Below, in pieces: positions 39,401 to 50,899 of a DNA stretch of 64,000 nt. Source of the DNA: Elgaria multicarinata webbii (lineage: Eukaryota; Chordata; Lepidosauria; Squamata; Anguidae); assembly GCF_023053635.1 (NCBI RefSeq), contig NC_086172.1:24953501-25017500 (forward strand), read 5' to 3'. A program made the translations under genes and the position numbers. Below the pieces are notes generated by a model that did no database searches, had not been told where the DNA came from, and saw nothing but the letters and a program-made list of their open reading frames with translations. How positions within the stretch are numbered: position 1 is the stretch's first letter; each line of letters begins with the position of its first letter.

Positions 39401-42400
39401 TTCTCGATCCTCCCAGAGTGCAGGACACGGAATAACGGGCTCAAGTTAAAGGAAACCAGATTCCGGCTGGACATCAGGAAAAACTTCCTGACTGTTAGAG
39501 CAGTGCAACAATGGAATCAGTTACCTAGGGAGGTTGTGGGATCTCCCACACTAGAGGCCTTCAAGAGACAGCTGGACAACCATCTGTCAGGGATGCTTTA
39601 GGGTGGATTCCTGCATTGAGCAGGGGTTGGACTCGATGGCCTTGTAGGCCCCTTTCAACTCTGCTATTCTATGATTCTATGATTTACCTGACCCAGTAGC
39701 ACCTTGTTTTCAGGTTCCCTTACAGTGCCCCACTTAGCTCATTAATTTAAATTCAGCATCTTAACTTTTCCCTAGGTTATGGACTAGACAGTATCCATGA
39801 ATCGGTTGATCCAGGAGAAGCTGTAAGAAAAGCTGAAGCAATATTCGTCGGTAAATATTAGCTCCTTGCAGACTATTTCTACACAAGTCACTCTTTTACC
39901 ATCTTGATAAGGAGAGGATAAGGTACAACGGGGTGGAGGTGGTTGCTTAATAAGGAAGGCTGCTGCGAACTCTGGTTCTATCTTCTCAGTGGTTTAGTCG
40001 GCATCTGGAAGAATGTGCCGTTCTGAACGTTTAACCAGTCCTGACTATTGGCTCTGGAACAAATGTGTAGCTGCAGTCCTGTGGCTGTCCACAGATAACT
40101 AGGCTTAGGTTCATGGGCGTTGTGAAGTCTGGGCAGGTGGGGCTTTAGCCCCAGGCCTCTTCCCCACAGCACTGGATCTTTTGTGCCCAATGATCAGCTA
40201 TTCCGTGAGCTGCAGAGAGCGAGGGAGAAAATATCAGAGGCAGCACAGCCTAGTTGTGGGGGACTGGGGGAGGGAAAGAGTAGCGCCAGCCAACAAGGGC
40301 AGCAGCACACAGCTCTAGGAGCTGCAAAAGATGCAATTGCTACCAGCCACCTGCCAAAGAACTCTGCTGGCAGTCGTTTTTAGAGAACCTCTCCTCCCCC
40401 ACAAGTTTTACTTATTTATTTTATTAAGACATTTGTAACCCACCCTATATCACAGGGATGTCAGGGCAGCATACAGATACAATCATACAACCAATAGAAA
40501 ACAATCACTATACACAGCTAAAAACAAATTAAACCATTAGTAAGCTAAAACCAGGACAGAATTTAAAAACAGTAAAACCAATTAAAACTATGTATAGGCT
40601 TGGTGAATTTAGCCATCAAAGGCTTTGTTAAAAAGCGATGTCTTAACTTGGCGTCGAAATGAAACCTTGCTTCTGCTGTCACCAGATTGGTGGCTTCTCC
40701 TCCTCCTCCTCTTCCTCTTCCTCCTCCTCCTGCCTCGTTTCCCAGTCCTCCTCCTCCTCCCCAACTCAAAAGGACGACTGGCATTGCTCCTTTCTGCCAG
40801 GCCAATTAGTGTAGGCGGGTGGCAGAATGGAACAGCAGTGGCAGATGCTCATTGGTTGCTGGGAACAGGAGTTCCAGGCCGTTGCCATGTGCTCCAGCCA
40901 GCTTGCTTCCCCGCCCGCCTACCCACCTGCCAATCCATGTTGGTCTGGCTCAGCCACCCCCCACCCACCCCATATTTATGCATTTATTTATTCCATTTCT
41001 ATACCATTCAATAGCCAAAGCTCTCTGGGTGGTTCACCTGCTGCCCCATTCTGTCCAAGTACCTGTTGCTCCAGCCTGTCGCTTGCACTCTGAGAAGTGA
41101 ACGTCCAGCAAAGGCGGCAGCAGGCAGTTTGAACTTCCTTTACCCACAGGATTTCAGCTGCTATAAGCAGTTATAGCCAGGTTAGGGGTGAGGGGAGAAG
41201 GTGAGTGTGTGTGTGGGGTGGGGGGTGGCAGACAGTGAATATGAAGAGCAAAAAGGTTGGGGACTCCTTACACAGAGAGCTCTGGTCTGTTTAGCTCAAT
41301 GTTGTCTTACCTGGCTCACAGAGTTTCTCCAGGGTTTCAAACTGATCAGAAAAAAACACACCCATAGCTATAGTTTGTTTCACTGAAAGTTGGCCTAAAT
41401 TGGCATCTATAAATTAACATAAGCAGATTTTATGCAAAATTGTGTCCTGTGTGCCTCCTTTTTAGTACCTAGCAATGCCCCTGCTTAGGTTTCAGTCCCA
41501 TGCACATCTGAACCTGGGTATGAACACAGGAAACAGTCTTACATTGTTAAATTATTGAGCCGTCGAACTTTGTGTTTTCTATATTGCCTGGCAGAGGGTT
41601 AAATCAGGGAATTTTCTCCATGCAAAACATAGGCTTTACCCACTGAGCCACTTAAAGTCATAAGAACATAAGAAGACCCATGCTGGATCAGACCAAGGGC
41701 CCATCTAGTCCAGCACTCTGTTCACACAGTGGCCAACCAGCTGTCGTCCAGGGATCAACAAAGCAGAACATGGTGCAACAGCACCCACCCACCCATGTTC
41801 CCCAGCAATTAGTGTATACAGGCCTCTTTTTGCAAAGACGGGATGCCCTATCTGCAGTGGTTAACAATTCCCAAATATAGAAGAGCGTTCTTGTTGGCTA
41901 GACTTAACATTCTTACCTCTAAACTTTTAGATGGTAACAAAATCCCATTGCTCAACAGATGCTGTCCTTGTAATAATACCCAGGTGGAAACCATATCTCA
42001 TGTGTTACTGTTTTAGAATTTTTTATCAAGGAGCCAGGAAAGATCTTCTGAATCCCATTTTACAATCTTTTCCTGGTCAACCTACTGAATTCTTAATGAC
42101 CCTATTCAGAGCTCAGTCAAATCAATTACTGAGCAAGTGGCCAAATTTTTGAACTTGGCTCTTTCTATTAGACCCTCTATGACTAAAAGCTAAATGAATG
42201 TTCTGTCCTTTTGTATGTAACTTATTCGGTGTGTTGGAATGGTCTATTGACTGCAATAAAGATTTGTTGTTGTTAGTGTATACAGGCTTACTGCCTCCGA
42301 TATTGGCGGTTGCACTTAGCTATCAGAGAGCTTTGGCTATGGGGCGGTATATAAATGTAATAAATAAATATCAGGACTAGTAGCCATTGATAGCCATTGA

Positions 42401-45400
42401 ACTCAGTGGGACTTGCTTTGGAATAGATATGTAGCTGCAATCCTATATACACTTATGTATATAAGTGAATGCAGAAGGACTTACTTTTGAGTAAATATAC
42501 CTAGGAAGCACTGCTAGCTCCCAGTCCAGACATTGACTGAAATTGCCCTGTGCTTGAAAAGAATCTAAACATCCCTCCAGTTGGGTTCAGGTCTCGTGGA
42601 TCTATATGAAGCAAGCGGTAACTTGGATCAGATATGGCTCTGTTTTCCTGCAGGTGGTGGCAATACGTTCCGTCTCTTGAAAGCGTTGTACGACAACGGC
42701 CTGATACAGACCATCAGGAAAAGAGTCCTTGAGGTAGTATAAACCAAGCACTTCAACCAAGTATGAAGGAAATGAGTGAAATTTGCTCCAAAAAAGGCAG
42801 CCATGTTAGTCTGTCCTAGCAATTGTGAAGGAAGGCTAGGGGCCACCCAACCTCCCTGCAAGGTAGGCTCTGGACCAACTGTCTGTTTACCCAGGCTCCT
42901 ACTTCCCTGACCCCGTACCAAGACAGTAGCAGCCAACCTTTAGGAGAATAACCACACAACAGACTAAGGACTGAAGCCGTTTATTTAAAACTCTAAAACT
43001 AACACATAAGGCCTCAGTCAAGAGATACACTTAACTCACAGACGCAGGAAGGCGGGGCGAAGGGAACAAGCATGAGGTATTTTAGCAGCACTAAAAACAT
43101 CAACCCACCATAACCTTAACGACAGCAAGTCATTCTCTGGAGCAACCAGGCACTTTAACACTAAAACAAGAAACCTCTCTAAACCCAAGTTGCAACCCTA
43201 CTTGGCGGGTATCTTCCACGCTTACTCACGTTCAGTTCCAGGGAAGATAGCCGGGCCCCGGTTGCTAATTAATTTATCCCTTTTGGGCCAGCCAGTGACC
43301 CATTTTAGCCAATCCCAAGCCCCTCTTGGGTCTCCGGCCTCCCTCCATTTCAGAAGGGAGCCCTTCCCACTAGGCCGCTTTTCCCACTGCTGAAGTCAGT
43401 CGACACCAATTACTCCCAGCCCTGAGCCTTACTGATAACTACCCCAGGTACTGTTTTCTGGGGAAAGTGCCTCACGTGTGGTTTTTCAAAAATGGTTCTT
43501 GTCAGCTCTCTCTGCTGAAAGGCAGTAGCAAGACTGCAGCCATCTTGGTCGGTTTTCACAGCAATGATGTCTCAAGTCCTAAGGAGAGCTTGTGAGGCTC
43601 TTAATCTTGAAATATATTCCACTTCTGTGCTCTGATCAAAGCATCTAGTGATGTTTTTTGTTATTTTCCTTTTTTTAAAAGGGAAAAAAACCTGTGAAAT
43701 GAAGAAGGCCGGGCATATTTCCTCTTCTTTATTTGCAGAAAGATTTTGTTAACTTCTCAGCAAAGGAAAGGACTCTATGCTGAACTTCCAGTGGTCCAGG
43801 AAAATAAAAGTTCCTCCTACTCCCAGATCTTAAATTTAGAAAATTCTGTTCTACATCCAGCCTCCCATTCACCTCCCCTTTTTTTTGCATCTAGACAAGA
43901 GATGTGAAGTAAAAGATTTTTAAAAAACCCAAAATTTCTCTTATTTTTTCCTCAGAGATGCTTGGAAAATTGGGGGAAAGCTCCCCCCACCCCCAAAGCC
44001 TTCACATCTCTAGTCTAGATTTAAATAAGCAAAATTAAACATTGTAATATTTAAGAGTTTGTATTTTAGTGCTTTAAAAATCCTGTAACCACTTCCTAGT
44101 ATGGAATATCGCAGGAATGGACTCTGCACACCCTCGTAGAGAGAGCAGTAGAGCTGTGTAGCCCTTGCTTAAGACATCTTTGTACTTTTGAACCGTTCTC
44201 AAATACTGTAAGTGCTAAATATTAACTAAGTAAAATGACACCTGGGATTCTGATAACCTGTTTTATTGAGGTGCTCCATGTCTTACAGGACGGGATCCCA
44301 TACATTGGATCCAGTGCAGGAACCAACGTAGCAACCATCAGCATCAACACAACCAATGACATGCCAATTGTATACCCTCCTTCTCTCTTGGCTCTCGGAT
44401 TGGTTCCCTTCAACATCAACCCACATTACTTGGATCCAGATGTTAACAGCACTCACATGGGGGTAACGTTCTGTTACTTTTATGACAACTCCAGCTCTTC
44501 AGTGTGCCATTGGGGCATAGGAGCACCATACCTTATAAAACCTAGAGGAGCATGAAGGAAGTCTCCTTGATCCCATGTTCTTTTTCACGGGCTTTTTTGT
44601 CGGGCAGCTTGGGTTTGGCCTGTTTAACTGTGGTCTGGCATGACGTCCGAATTGACAGACCTGTGGACACATCTACACGGCCGCTTTACACCAAAGTAAA
44701 TGCGCAGATTCGTGTTTTAGGTCATACACTGCAGCCGCCCATTTGCCGCAGCGATAATGCGCATATTTGAAAGAATGTATTCTCCCTTATGAGCCTGCCT
44801 GTGCTTTGAGATCTTCTGGAGAAGCCCTTCTTTCAGTCCCACCATCTTCACAGGCGCGCTTGGTGGGAACATGGGAGAGGGCCTTCTTGGTGGCTGCTCC
44901 AGTGCTCTGGAACTCTCTTCCCGGGGAAGCTAGGCTGGCTCCCTCCTTGATGGGCTTTCGGAACCAGGCTAAAACTTTTTTGTTCCAGCAGGCCTTTGGA
45001 GAATAATCTGGCCCTCCATCTATGTTAATGTCTTATAATTTTGTTGTGTATTTTAAACGTTTATGTGTCGTCGTCCCCCAATGTATGTTTTAAACTTTGT
45101 AAGGCTGCCTTGAGGCCCAGCATTGGGCAAAAGGCAGGATACTACTACTACTACTACTACTACTAATAATAATAATAATAATAATATACACTTTTCCGAT
45201 TTAGGTTAATGTCCAACTTTGCATCGCATTATGGTTATATGTCCTTGGGGGAGTTAAATTGCATTTTGACATGTGGGCATAGCTTTGATGTGATTGGTCA
45301 ATTTCCTGCCTTCCCACCTATCGGCTGCCTTGTTCCTTCCCGCCGTTTTCACTTTCAATTTTACAATAAAGATGGCAAATGGGCAGTGAGTGAGCAGTCC

Positions 45401-48400
45401 CCCGCTTGGTTCATCTTCTCAGGTCTCAGTGACAATTATTAAAAGGTTTAGGTACATTTTACATAAGCAGGGTGGCTCTGCTGTTCCCATTGATAACATC
45501 AAGACTTGACCTGCAGCCGGTGGGAGGAGGGGGCAGGGCGGAGAGACCCTTGGGGGGCGGTAGTTCGGGTGCTGGGCTGCAACCCGGGGCATGACCCTGC
45601 AGGGCAACACCACACTGGCCTCTCCTTTCACCGATATAAATATGCGGATCTCTGCATATGCAATTCATTGTTTTGCTCGCACCTCCTTTGTTGCGGATGT
45701 GTGGATGTGCACAGCATCAAGTACGCTAAAAAAAATTATAAATCGCTATTGCTCAGTGTGATGCTAGTTGACTAATTCGAATCAGCTAAAAATTGGGTTA
45801 AAATTTAATGAGAAGCATTTCCGCTGTCGTATAGACGAGGGCCGTGGCTCAGATCCGGCATCTTCATTCTGTGGATGGAAGAGGCTCTTCTGTCTCTGGA
45901 AGGCTTCTGGTCCAGACGAGCATTTCCACCGGAGGAACGGGCGAGGAGGCTGCTAAAAACTTTTCTTTTTCCTAAAGCTTTTAAAACTTGATTTTGTTCT
46001 GACTTTATACTGTTAGTTTTACCCTACCCTGTGCCTGTTTGCATTCTCTTCCCCTCCTTATTGTTTTATTATGATTTTATTAGAATGTAAGCCTATGCGG
46101 CAGGGTCTTGCTATTTACTGTTTTACTCTGTACAGCACCATGTACATTGATGGTGCTATATAAATAAATAAATAAATAAATAATAATAATTCCCCCCTGC
46201 CAGAACAATGGGGGAGGTGGCGCTGGGGGCTGCAGAGGGAGGGGGGAACAGGCAAAGATGGTCTCTCTTGCCCCGGTTTTCTGCCAACGAGAATGCTCTG
46301 AGTGGGAGGCGACTCAGGGAACGCTCCCACTAGTGCAAAAGAAGCTGGATCCAACCCCATGATTGCAAACATTGCTCTGCGACCAGAGATCCATGTACCA
46401 CGGAGTTGAGAGTGAACTTAGGAAGCTGAGTACTTAAGAGCCCAGCAAATCAGATGACTCTAAACTTTGGGCTGCTTGTTGTGTTTGGAATCTCGACCCA
46501 TAGTTTGGATTCTAATCTGTGGTGCCACAACCCATGGTTGGGTGCAAGGGCGCACAACCGCTCAAGTGTGGTCCCCCAAGGCCTTAACTGGGTGGCATGC
46601 AAAGCAGGTGCTCCACCACTGAGCTGTGGCCTGTGCCGCTGTAAAAAATGTAAACCTGCGATTCACAGTCACCGTGGCCAGCTAGGATGCCCTGACCCTC
46701 CTGCTGCCACTGGATTCCCCTCCCCTGCCAATTTCCCACTGATTGGACTATTGTAGTTGTTTTTACATCTTGCTTTAAAACGTTTCTTTTCTTGGAAGCT
46801 TTTCAGTCGTAGCATGATCATACTAGTCTATATTTTAGCTTTAATGCCCCCTACCCCTGTTGGTTTTTCCCCTCCCTCCCCTGTCTGTTACTGTGATTTT
46901 AGATTGTAAGCCATATGGCAGATTTTGTTTTGTTTTATTCTGTACAGCGCCATGAACATTGATGGCACTTTATAAATAAATATTATTAATGATAATAATG
47001 GTGGCTGCCACCATTGATTGATTGATTGCTAGTCTTCTCTTCATCGTTTCCCCCAGTGATCCTAATGCAGGTAGCTCTTTCCCTACTGTTAACAACAGCA
47101 AGGAAAAGGCTTATCTGTTTCAGGACCTCTGGGTTGTGTGTGCATGTGTACACGGGCAGCTCCCCAAACCAGTATGTCATGTGTGCAGCCTCTTGAAGAC
47201 ACCGACTGGGCTTGTGATGCATACCCTAAGCAAACTTGAACATTTGGAATATTTTGTTAGGTTCTGTAACATTTTTGCAGTATGCTATTAAATTCATGAC
47301 TGCTTGTAAAACATTTTTTACTACTGTTGCAGGAAACCCGGGAGAAAAGGATTCGCCAGTACCACGAAGAACCAGACACGCCACCGGTATTGGTGAGTAA
47401 TGCTATTGTTGGGAAGCCGTTTCCCCTTACGTCCCCCCCCCCACTTTTTTCTCCTCTCTACCCAGCCAACTGTTCCTGATAGGGAGTTTGCTCAAAGGGT
47501 CTCGCAAAGCAATGTACAACTGCTGAACTGTAAAAAAATGCTAGTTGTGTGACACCTAAATTGTGGGGTTGTGGTGACCTCTCTTTGCACCTACAGCCAC
47601 AACATGGACAACCGGAGAAAGTATCAAAACAGTCCGCTAACAGACATCAGCGGGCCGGCTGCAAATATATCTGGGTGCTTTTCTTTTTTAATAAGTGCTA
47701 GAGATGAACTTGTGACAATTGTGTTCTGGCCTCCATCTTGACGGCGGCACTTTAGCGCTGCGAGGCACCTGGCTCGCGCACTTGCGTCCCTCCCCAGCAT
47801 CTGCATGGGAAGGAATGCAAGTGCAAACTTTCCCCATGGCGCTGAGCACCGGGAGGGATGGGGCAGGAACAAGGCAGCCAGAGGAGGACGAGGAAAGGGA
47901 CGCCGGGTGCCCAAACCACCTCTCCTCCCCCTGACCTCCGTCTGGCTGCCCATTCCTTCCCCTTCCCTGTTTTTTTAAAATTATTTTTATTATCTGTAGC
48001 TGCGCAGCTACAAGTAATAAAAACATTTAAAAGGGGGAGGATCGGGCCCCGTTCCTCTCCTCCCTCCACCCACCACTTTTTAATTTATTTTTAAAGAGGC
48101 GCCGGGCCCGTTCCTCTCCTCCCCCCCTCCCATTTTTAAAATATTATTATTTACCACAGGGCACAGGGATCTCCTGAGCTCCTGGAGGTCTGCTCCCTTC
48201 CCTGTCCAGCCCATGGCGACCAATCAGGGTGCACCATGGGCTGTGACATGCCTCTGCAGACAAAAAAGTTGGGGTAAGTCCCTGACTTTTTTCAGTGGAG
48301 TTTTTTGGGTTTGCCCCCTGATGGCTTCGCAATGGTGGCTGAGTCATGTAGGTGACCTGCCACTACTGTGAAGCCACCCCGGGGCAAACCCTTTGTGTAG

Positions 48401-50395
48401 ACATGACCCAGGACTACGTAATCACAAATACATAGGGACATAGGAAGCTACCTCATACACAGGCAGACCACTGGTCCATTTGACCCAGTATTGTCACCTC
48501 TGACCTGGAGATGCTGTGGATTGATTTCTGCATGCAACACAGGTGCTCTACCACTGAGCGATGGCCTGTGTCATTGTAAAAAAAAATAAACCTGCAGTTC
48601 ACACAGTCAAAGTCGCAAGCTGAAGATTTAGGCTTGACTGGTTCTGGGCAGAGGTTCAGCCTATGCTGCAGTGTTCCTGGTACACACCCAACTTCAAGCC
48701 ACCTGAGCTGTGGTCCGAGCTGGGTTCAAATTTGGTTGAAAGTGTCTGCATTGTACTTTGGGGGCGGGGGATGGAAAATTGAGTGTTCCTTCTCAACTTT
48801 AACCACACATTTTGTTGCCTGCCCATTAAGGGTTTACGCGAAGGATCGTTCCTGCTTGTGGAAGGCAATAAAGCTGTCCTGCAAGGAAAAACGGGAGCTC
48901 GGCTCTTTGTGAGGTAAAAGGACTATCCCATCCCATGCCACCACTTCGCAAATGTTCAGCGTGTAAGACCAGGCACCTGGTTGCCAAGGGCAAAGGGCAA
49001 AATGCAGGGGATCAAGCAGACATTTTGCTTCAGATACCTTCCTGAAAACGGAGGGTGATTCTAACAGAGGATTGTTTCAGTGAAGCTAATTTAAATATTT
49101 GTCTGGTGTTTGACTTCTAAAGGACAGCTGCCATAACCCTTCCTCTTGGAAATCTCACACTGTGTCTTCTCAGGAACATCAGGGAGTGGTGATACCTGTT
49201 TGACTGCCCTTACAGTCCAGGCCACCACCCCTCCCATTGACCCATCTTCGACCAGTCCTGGTCTCTTTGCCTTCTCTTCCTCTCTCTGCTCTTATTAACT
49301 TTCCATCTACATGGATATGGTACTTATAGAAGACCCAATTATCGGTCCTCATAGGCAATGCTATTATATCCTGTTAATTACAGGATTTTTAAGGAGGCAA
49401 AATTCACACACTTGTTGTCTATTCTGTGATAACTAGTAGCTCAGTAGTAGGCAATTTTGGGGGCCTTTGGACAGGATTGGCAGTTTGAGAAACTGTTTTG
49501 GGTGCAGCTCCAAAATGGCTGCCATGAGAGGCATGGCTAAGCAAAAAAGAATAAGTAATCTGACTATATGACAGAGTACAGGGCAGAACCACAGTAAACA
49601 ACTCCTTTGAACCCATTAATCATGGTTTTAGTTGTAAACTGCCCAGAGAGCCTAGGCCGTTGGGCAGTATAAATATGTAACAAATATTTCCCTGCACCAT
49701 TTTCTTTTCTCACCCTCCCTTTTCTTGGTGGCTGGGCATACTGCAGAGTAAAGCATCGGTCTGCATCCACGTGTGGTTTTAGTTTCCTCACCATGTCTCT
49801 GAGCCTCATATTGGCCCCATTCATAAGACACCTTAAACCATGGCTTTAACCATGGTGGTTAAGCCAGAAAGTCAGGCTGTGTTCAGAAGACACCTTAAAC
49901 CACAGCTTTAACCATGGCGAATAAAGCAAAAAGCCTTGTTCACCGTGGTTAAAGCCATGGTTTAAGGTGTCTTCTGAACATGGCCTAGCTTTCTGGCGTA
50001 AAAGCCACCGTTTAAGGTGTCTTCTGAACGGGCCCATTGTAACCCAGAGGCATACATAGAAGATGAAGGGGGTAGAATCTGAAGGCCCTCACTTTGATTA
50101 AACGTGATCCCACCTGCCTGTAGGAAAGCGTGTCATAATACCCACCAATATGGTGACAGCTCATGCTGGAGGAGGCTGCATGTCCACTAGAGTCATTTTC
50201 CGCTAGTATATAACCAATGAATCCTCACTTAGCATTTGAAAAGTCAAGCCTAGAAATCAGCGTCATCCTCCAACATTTAAACTTGATGTTACTAATGCAA
50301 GTGTTGTACTTCTGTACAGGGGGAATATCCCAACAGAACACGAGCCTGGAACAGATTTCAGCTTCCTGTTGACGGAGGGCCCCGAGAAGCCGTAA
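36357..50395 (+). CDS. aad: Alpha-aspartyl dipeptidase (peptidase E, S51), complete
   Basis: Hydrolyses dipeptides with N-terminal Asp; cytosolic serine peptidase. Coding exons: 36357-36457, 37890-37978, 39776-39850, 42654-42733, 44289-44462, 47333-47392, 48831-48913, 50320-50395. Total 738 bp, 245 residues; the Xenopus enzyme is about 240. All junctions are GT-AG with matching phase. Motifs: [17 protein letters not shown] (start), [22 protein letters not shown] (89-104), nucleophile GSSAGTN with Ser124, INPHYLDP with His161, GLREGSF with probable Glu197, and C-terminal [14 protein letters not shown]. The frame is intact. The gene lies between CYP20A1 and NBEAL1. To my knowledge mammals lack it, while frogs and fish have it. 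Confidence 0.96.
36458..37889 (+). other. aad: Peptidase E intron 1
   Basis: Contains a large foldback (36875-37250). The rest shows no clear repeat. Confidence 0.7.
36875..37250. repeat. Large foldback (GAGTTCACACAACA ends)
   Basis: About 376 bp. The left arm has CTGAGTTCACACAACA, then 'gttgagtgtgggt' and 'gcagagttttttctgc'; the right arm has these inverted ('gcagaaaaaacgctg', 'acccacattcaa', 'tgttgtgtgaaccgag'). Inside intron 1 of peptidase E. Confidence 0.7.
37890..37978 (+). CDS. aad: Peptidase E exon 2
   Basis: Encodes residues 35-63: [18 protein letters not shown] onward to KFESL. Acceptor TTCCCCAG, donor TTAG|GTAAGG. Confidence 0.95.
38512..38720. repeat. Dispersed 'gagggccaaattcag' repeat
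   Basis: Starts CAGGGGTGTTGAATC and contains 'ttactaccagtaacta'. Same family as 15305-15560 and 26566-26800. Confidence 0.5.
39165..39682 (+). repeat. CR1 LINE with ORF2 C-terminus, plus sense
   Basis: Best CR1 copy here. ORF2 end is readable ([46 protein letters not shown]), then the 3'UTR 'gagcaggggttggactcg' and the terminal 'attctatgattctatga'. It ends 94 bp before exon 3. Confidence 0.92.
39776..39850 (+). CDS. aad: Peptidase E exon 3
   Basis: Encodes residues 65-88 ([16 protein letters not shown] then RKAEAIFV). Acceptor TTCCCTAG, donor CG|GTAAAT. Confidence 0.94.
40972..41040 (-). repeat. L2-type LINE tail, family A
   Basis: Minus-sense TTTA repeat followed by 'ccatttctataccattc' and 'ccaaagctctctgggtgg'. 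Confidence 0.6.
41657..42395 (-). repeat. CR1 tail split by two later LINE insertions
   Basis: CR1 of the 'cttggtctgatccagcat' subfamily (minus sense) in pieces 41657-41823, 42276-42309 and 42373-42395. Between them are a different LINE end (41824-42275) and a family A tail (42310-42372). Duplicated junction TTAGTGTATACAGGC flanks the first insertion and TATCAG flanks the second. Confidence 0.8.
41824..42275 (+). repeat. Unclassified LINE 3' end with GTT tail
   Basis: Plus sense. Rough coding traces resemble a non-LTR ORF2 C-terminus (Cys-rich '[17 protein letters not shown]', then '[15 protein letters not shown]'). It ends 'caataaagatttgttgttg'. Clade not known to me. A possible relative is at about 58440-58945, which ends 'caataaactttggattga'. 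Confidence 0.55.
42654..42733 (+). CDS. aad: Peptidase E exon 4
   Basis: Encodes residues 90-115 ([15 protein letters not shown] then [11 protein letters not shown]). Acceptor TTTCCTGCAG, donor GAG|GTAGTA, phase 0 at the end. Confidence 0.96.
42734..44288 (+). other. aad: Peptidase E intron 4
   Basis: Carries an unidentified, possibly LTR-like block near 42950-43450 (a minus-strand AATAAA near 42980, 'tagccaatcccaag' CCAAT-like) that I could not bound. Rest unremarkable. No exon seen. Confidence 0.5.
44289..44462 (+). CDS. aad: Peptidase E exon 5, catalytic Ser and His
   Basis: Encodes residues 116-173: [36 protein letters not shown] and NINPHYLDP. Ser124 and His161 lie here. Acceptor TCTTACAG, donor GGG|GTAACG. 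Confidence 0.97.
44790..45190 (+). repeat. L2-type LINE 3' end
   Basis: RT-tail-like reading ([34 protein letters not shown]), then a 3'UTR ending 'ggcaaaaggcaggatac' and (TAC)n(TAA)n (45141-45185). Confidence 0.65.
45880..46190 (+). repeat. L2-type LINE 3' end, family B
   Basis: Ends 'gtctatttactg'-type sequence, 'ctgtacagcaccatgtaca', 'ttgatggtgctatataaa' and TAAA repeats. Confidence 0.65.
46750..46990 (+). repeat. L2-type LINE 3' end, family B
   Basis: Diverged copy ending 'ctgtacagcgccatgaaca' and 'ttgatggcactttataaat'. Confidence 0.6.
47333..47392 (+). CDS. aad: Peptidase E exon 6
   Basis: Encodes residues 174-193 ([20 protein letters not shown]). Acceptor TACTGTTGCAG, donor TTG|GTGAGT. 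Phase 0 both ends. Confidence 0.96.
47393..48830 (+). other. aad: Peptidase E intron 6
   Basis: GC-rich, partly repetitive around 47700-48420, with inverted pieces ('tgcgcagctacaagtaataa'-type near 48000). I cannot name the family. No exon seen. Confidence 0.5.
48831..48913 (+). CDS. aad: Peptidase E exon 7, probable catalytic Glu
   Basis: Encodes residues 194-220 ([18 protein letters not shown] then GKTGARLFV). Glu197 in GLREGS is the likely third triad residue. Acceptor CCATTAAG, donor GAG|GTAAAA. Confidence 0.96.
48914..50319 (+). other. aad: Peptidase E intron 7
   Basis: Contains a LINE tail (49615-49690) and a tandem-arm foldback (49813-50035). No exon seen. Confidence 0.7.
49813..50035. 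repeat. Foldback, sister of 16560-16920
   Basis: Ends GGCCCCATTCATAAGACACC...GGTGTCTTCTGAACGGGCCC, with two tandem units per arm containing 'cagaagacaccttaaacca'. It has a short loop in place of the ATC run. Confidence 0.75.
50320..50395 (+). CDS. aad: Peptidase E exon 8 with stop
   Basis: Encodes residues 222-245 ([17 protein letters not shown] then TEGPEKP) and TAA. The PTEHEPGxDFSFLL end is shared with the Xenopus enzyme. Acceptor TCTGTACAG. Confidence 0.95.
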
Positions 50396-50864
50396 CTTTT
50401 GTTGAAATGAACCTGAGAGGGCCCTATCCCAAGCAGACTCCTGCTTAGGAGAAAGAGAAACGCCTTGTTGCAGGAGTGCGAAAATCCAGGTGCCCGGTAG
50501 CTGCTGATGCCAAAATGTCAGGCTGCTCCCTACAGCAAAACTCCAGCCTCTCTTTCCGTGGGAAAGCTCAGCTCTGAAAAATGCAGAGTCCTGAAGAGTT
50601 GCTGTGAGCGTAGGCACCAAGTGCAGTTGCTCACTTTCCAAATGGGATCCTACAAAGTGCAATTTTAAATTACTCGTTTCCAGGAGGCTTGAGCCCAGGC
50701 AGTGGGCTTGCATAGCTTAAGAACAAAGCCAGCAGTGTGGTGGTGAGGAAATGGATCAAAATGCACCGACAGAATAAGGTCTGCTCATCTCTCTCCCCCC
50801 GACAGCCTGGTTCCTAAATTTGCAGAAACTTTTGCGCTCCGGCTTAACTAAACCTTCTCTGGAG

Positions 50865-50870
50865 AATAAA
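50865..50870 (+). promoter_or_regulatory. aad: Candidate peptidase E polyadenylation signal
   Basis: AATAAA 470 nt after the stop, with GT-rich sequence shortly downstream. Confidence 0.5.
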
Positions 50871-50899
50871 GTTGTTTCAATAGCTACAGATTCTACATT

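Larger units (their letters stand above)
37979..39775 (+). other. aad: Peptidase E intron 2
   Basis: Holds a dispersed repeat (38512-38720) and a CR1 with an ORF2 end (39165-39682). No exon seen. Confidence 0.7.
39851..42653 (+). other. aad: Peptidase E intron 3
   Basis: Contains an L2-type minus-sense piece (40405-40670), CT-rich DNA (40690-40765), a LINE tail (40972-41040) and a nested CR1/LINE/LINE group (41657-42395). No exon seen. Confidence 0.7.
44463..47332 (+). other. aad: Peptidase E intron 5
   Basis: Contains three plus-sense LINE tails (44790-45190, 45880-46190, 46750-46990) ending in TAC/TAA or TAAA repeats. Segments 44570-44780 and 45200-45870 are not recognised. No exon seen. 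Confidence 0.65.

Noticed and set aside
39254-39601. 115-codon plus-strand gene
   Set aside because: It is the CR1 ORF2 C-terminus with the CR1 3'UTR and terminal repeats after it.
42950-43450. Another solo LTR in peptidase E intron 4
   Set aside because: A poly(A)-like signal and CCAAT-like stretch are present, but I could not find matching ends or a flanking duplication.
50225-50713. 162-codon minus-strand frame over the peptidase E end
   Set aside because: It is antisense to the conserved last exon and resembles no family I know; most likely chance.
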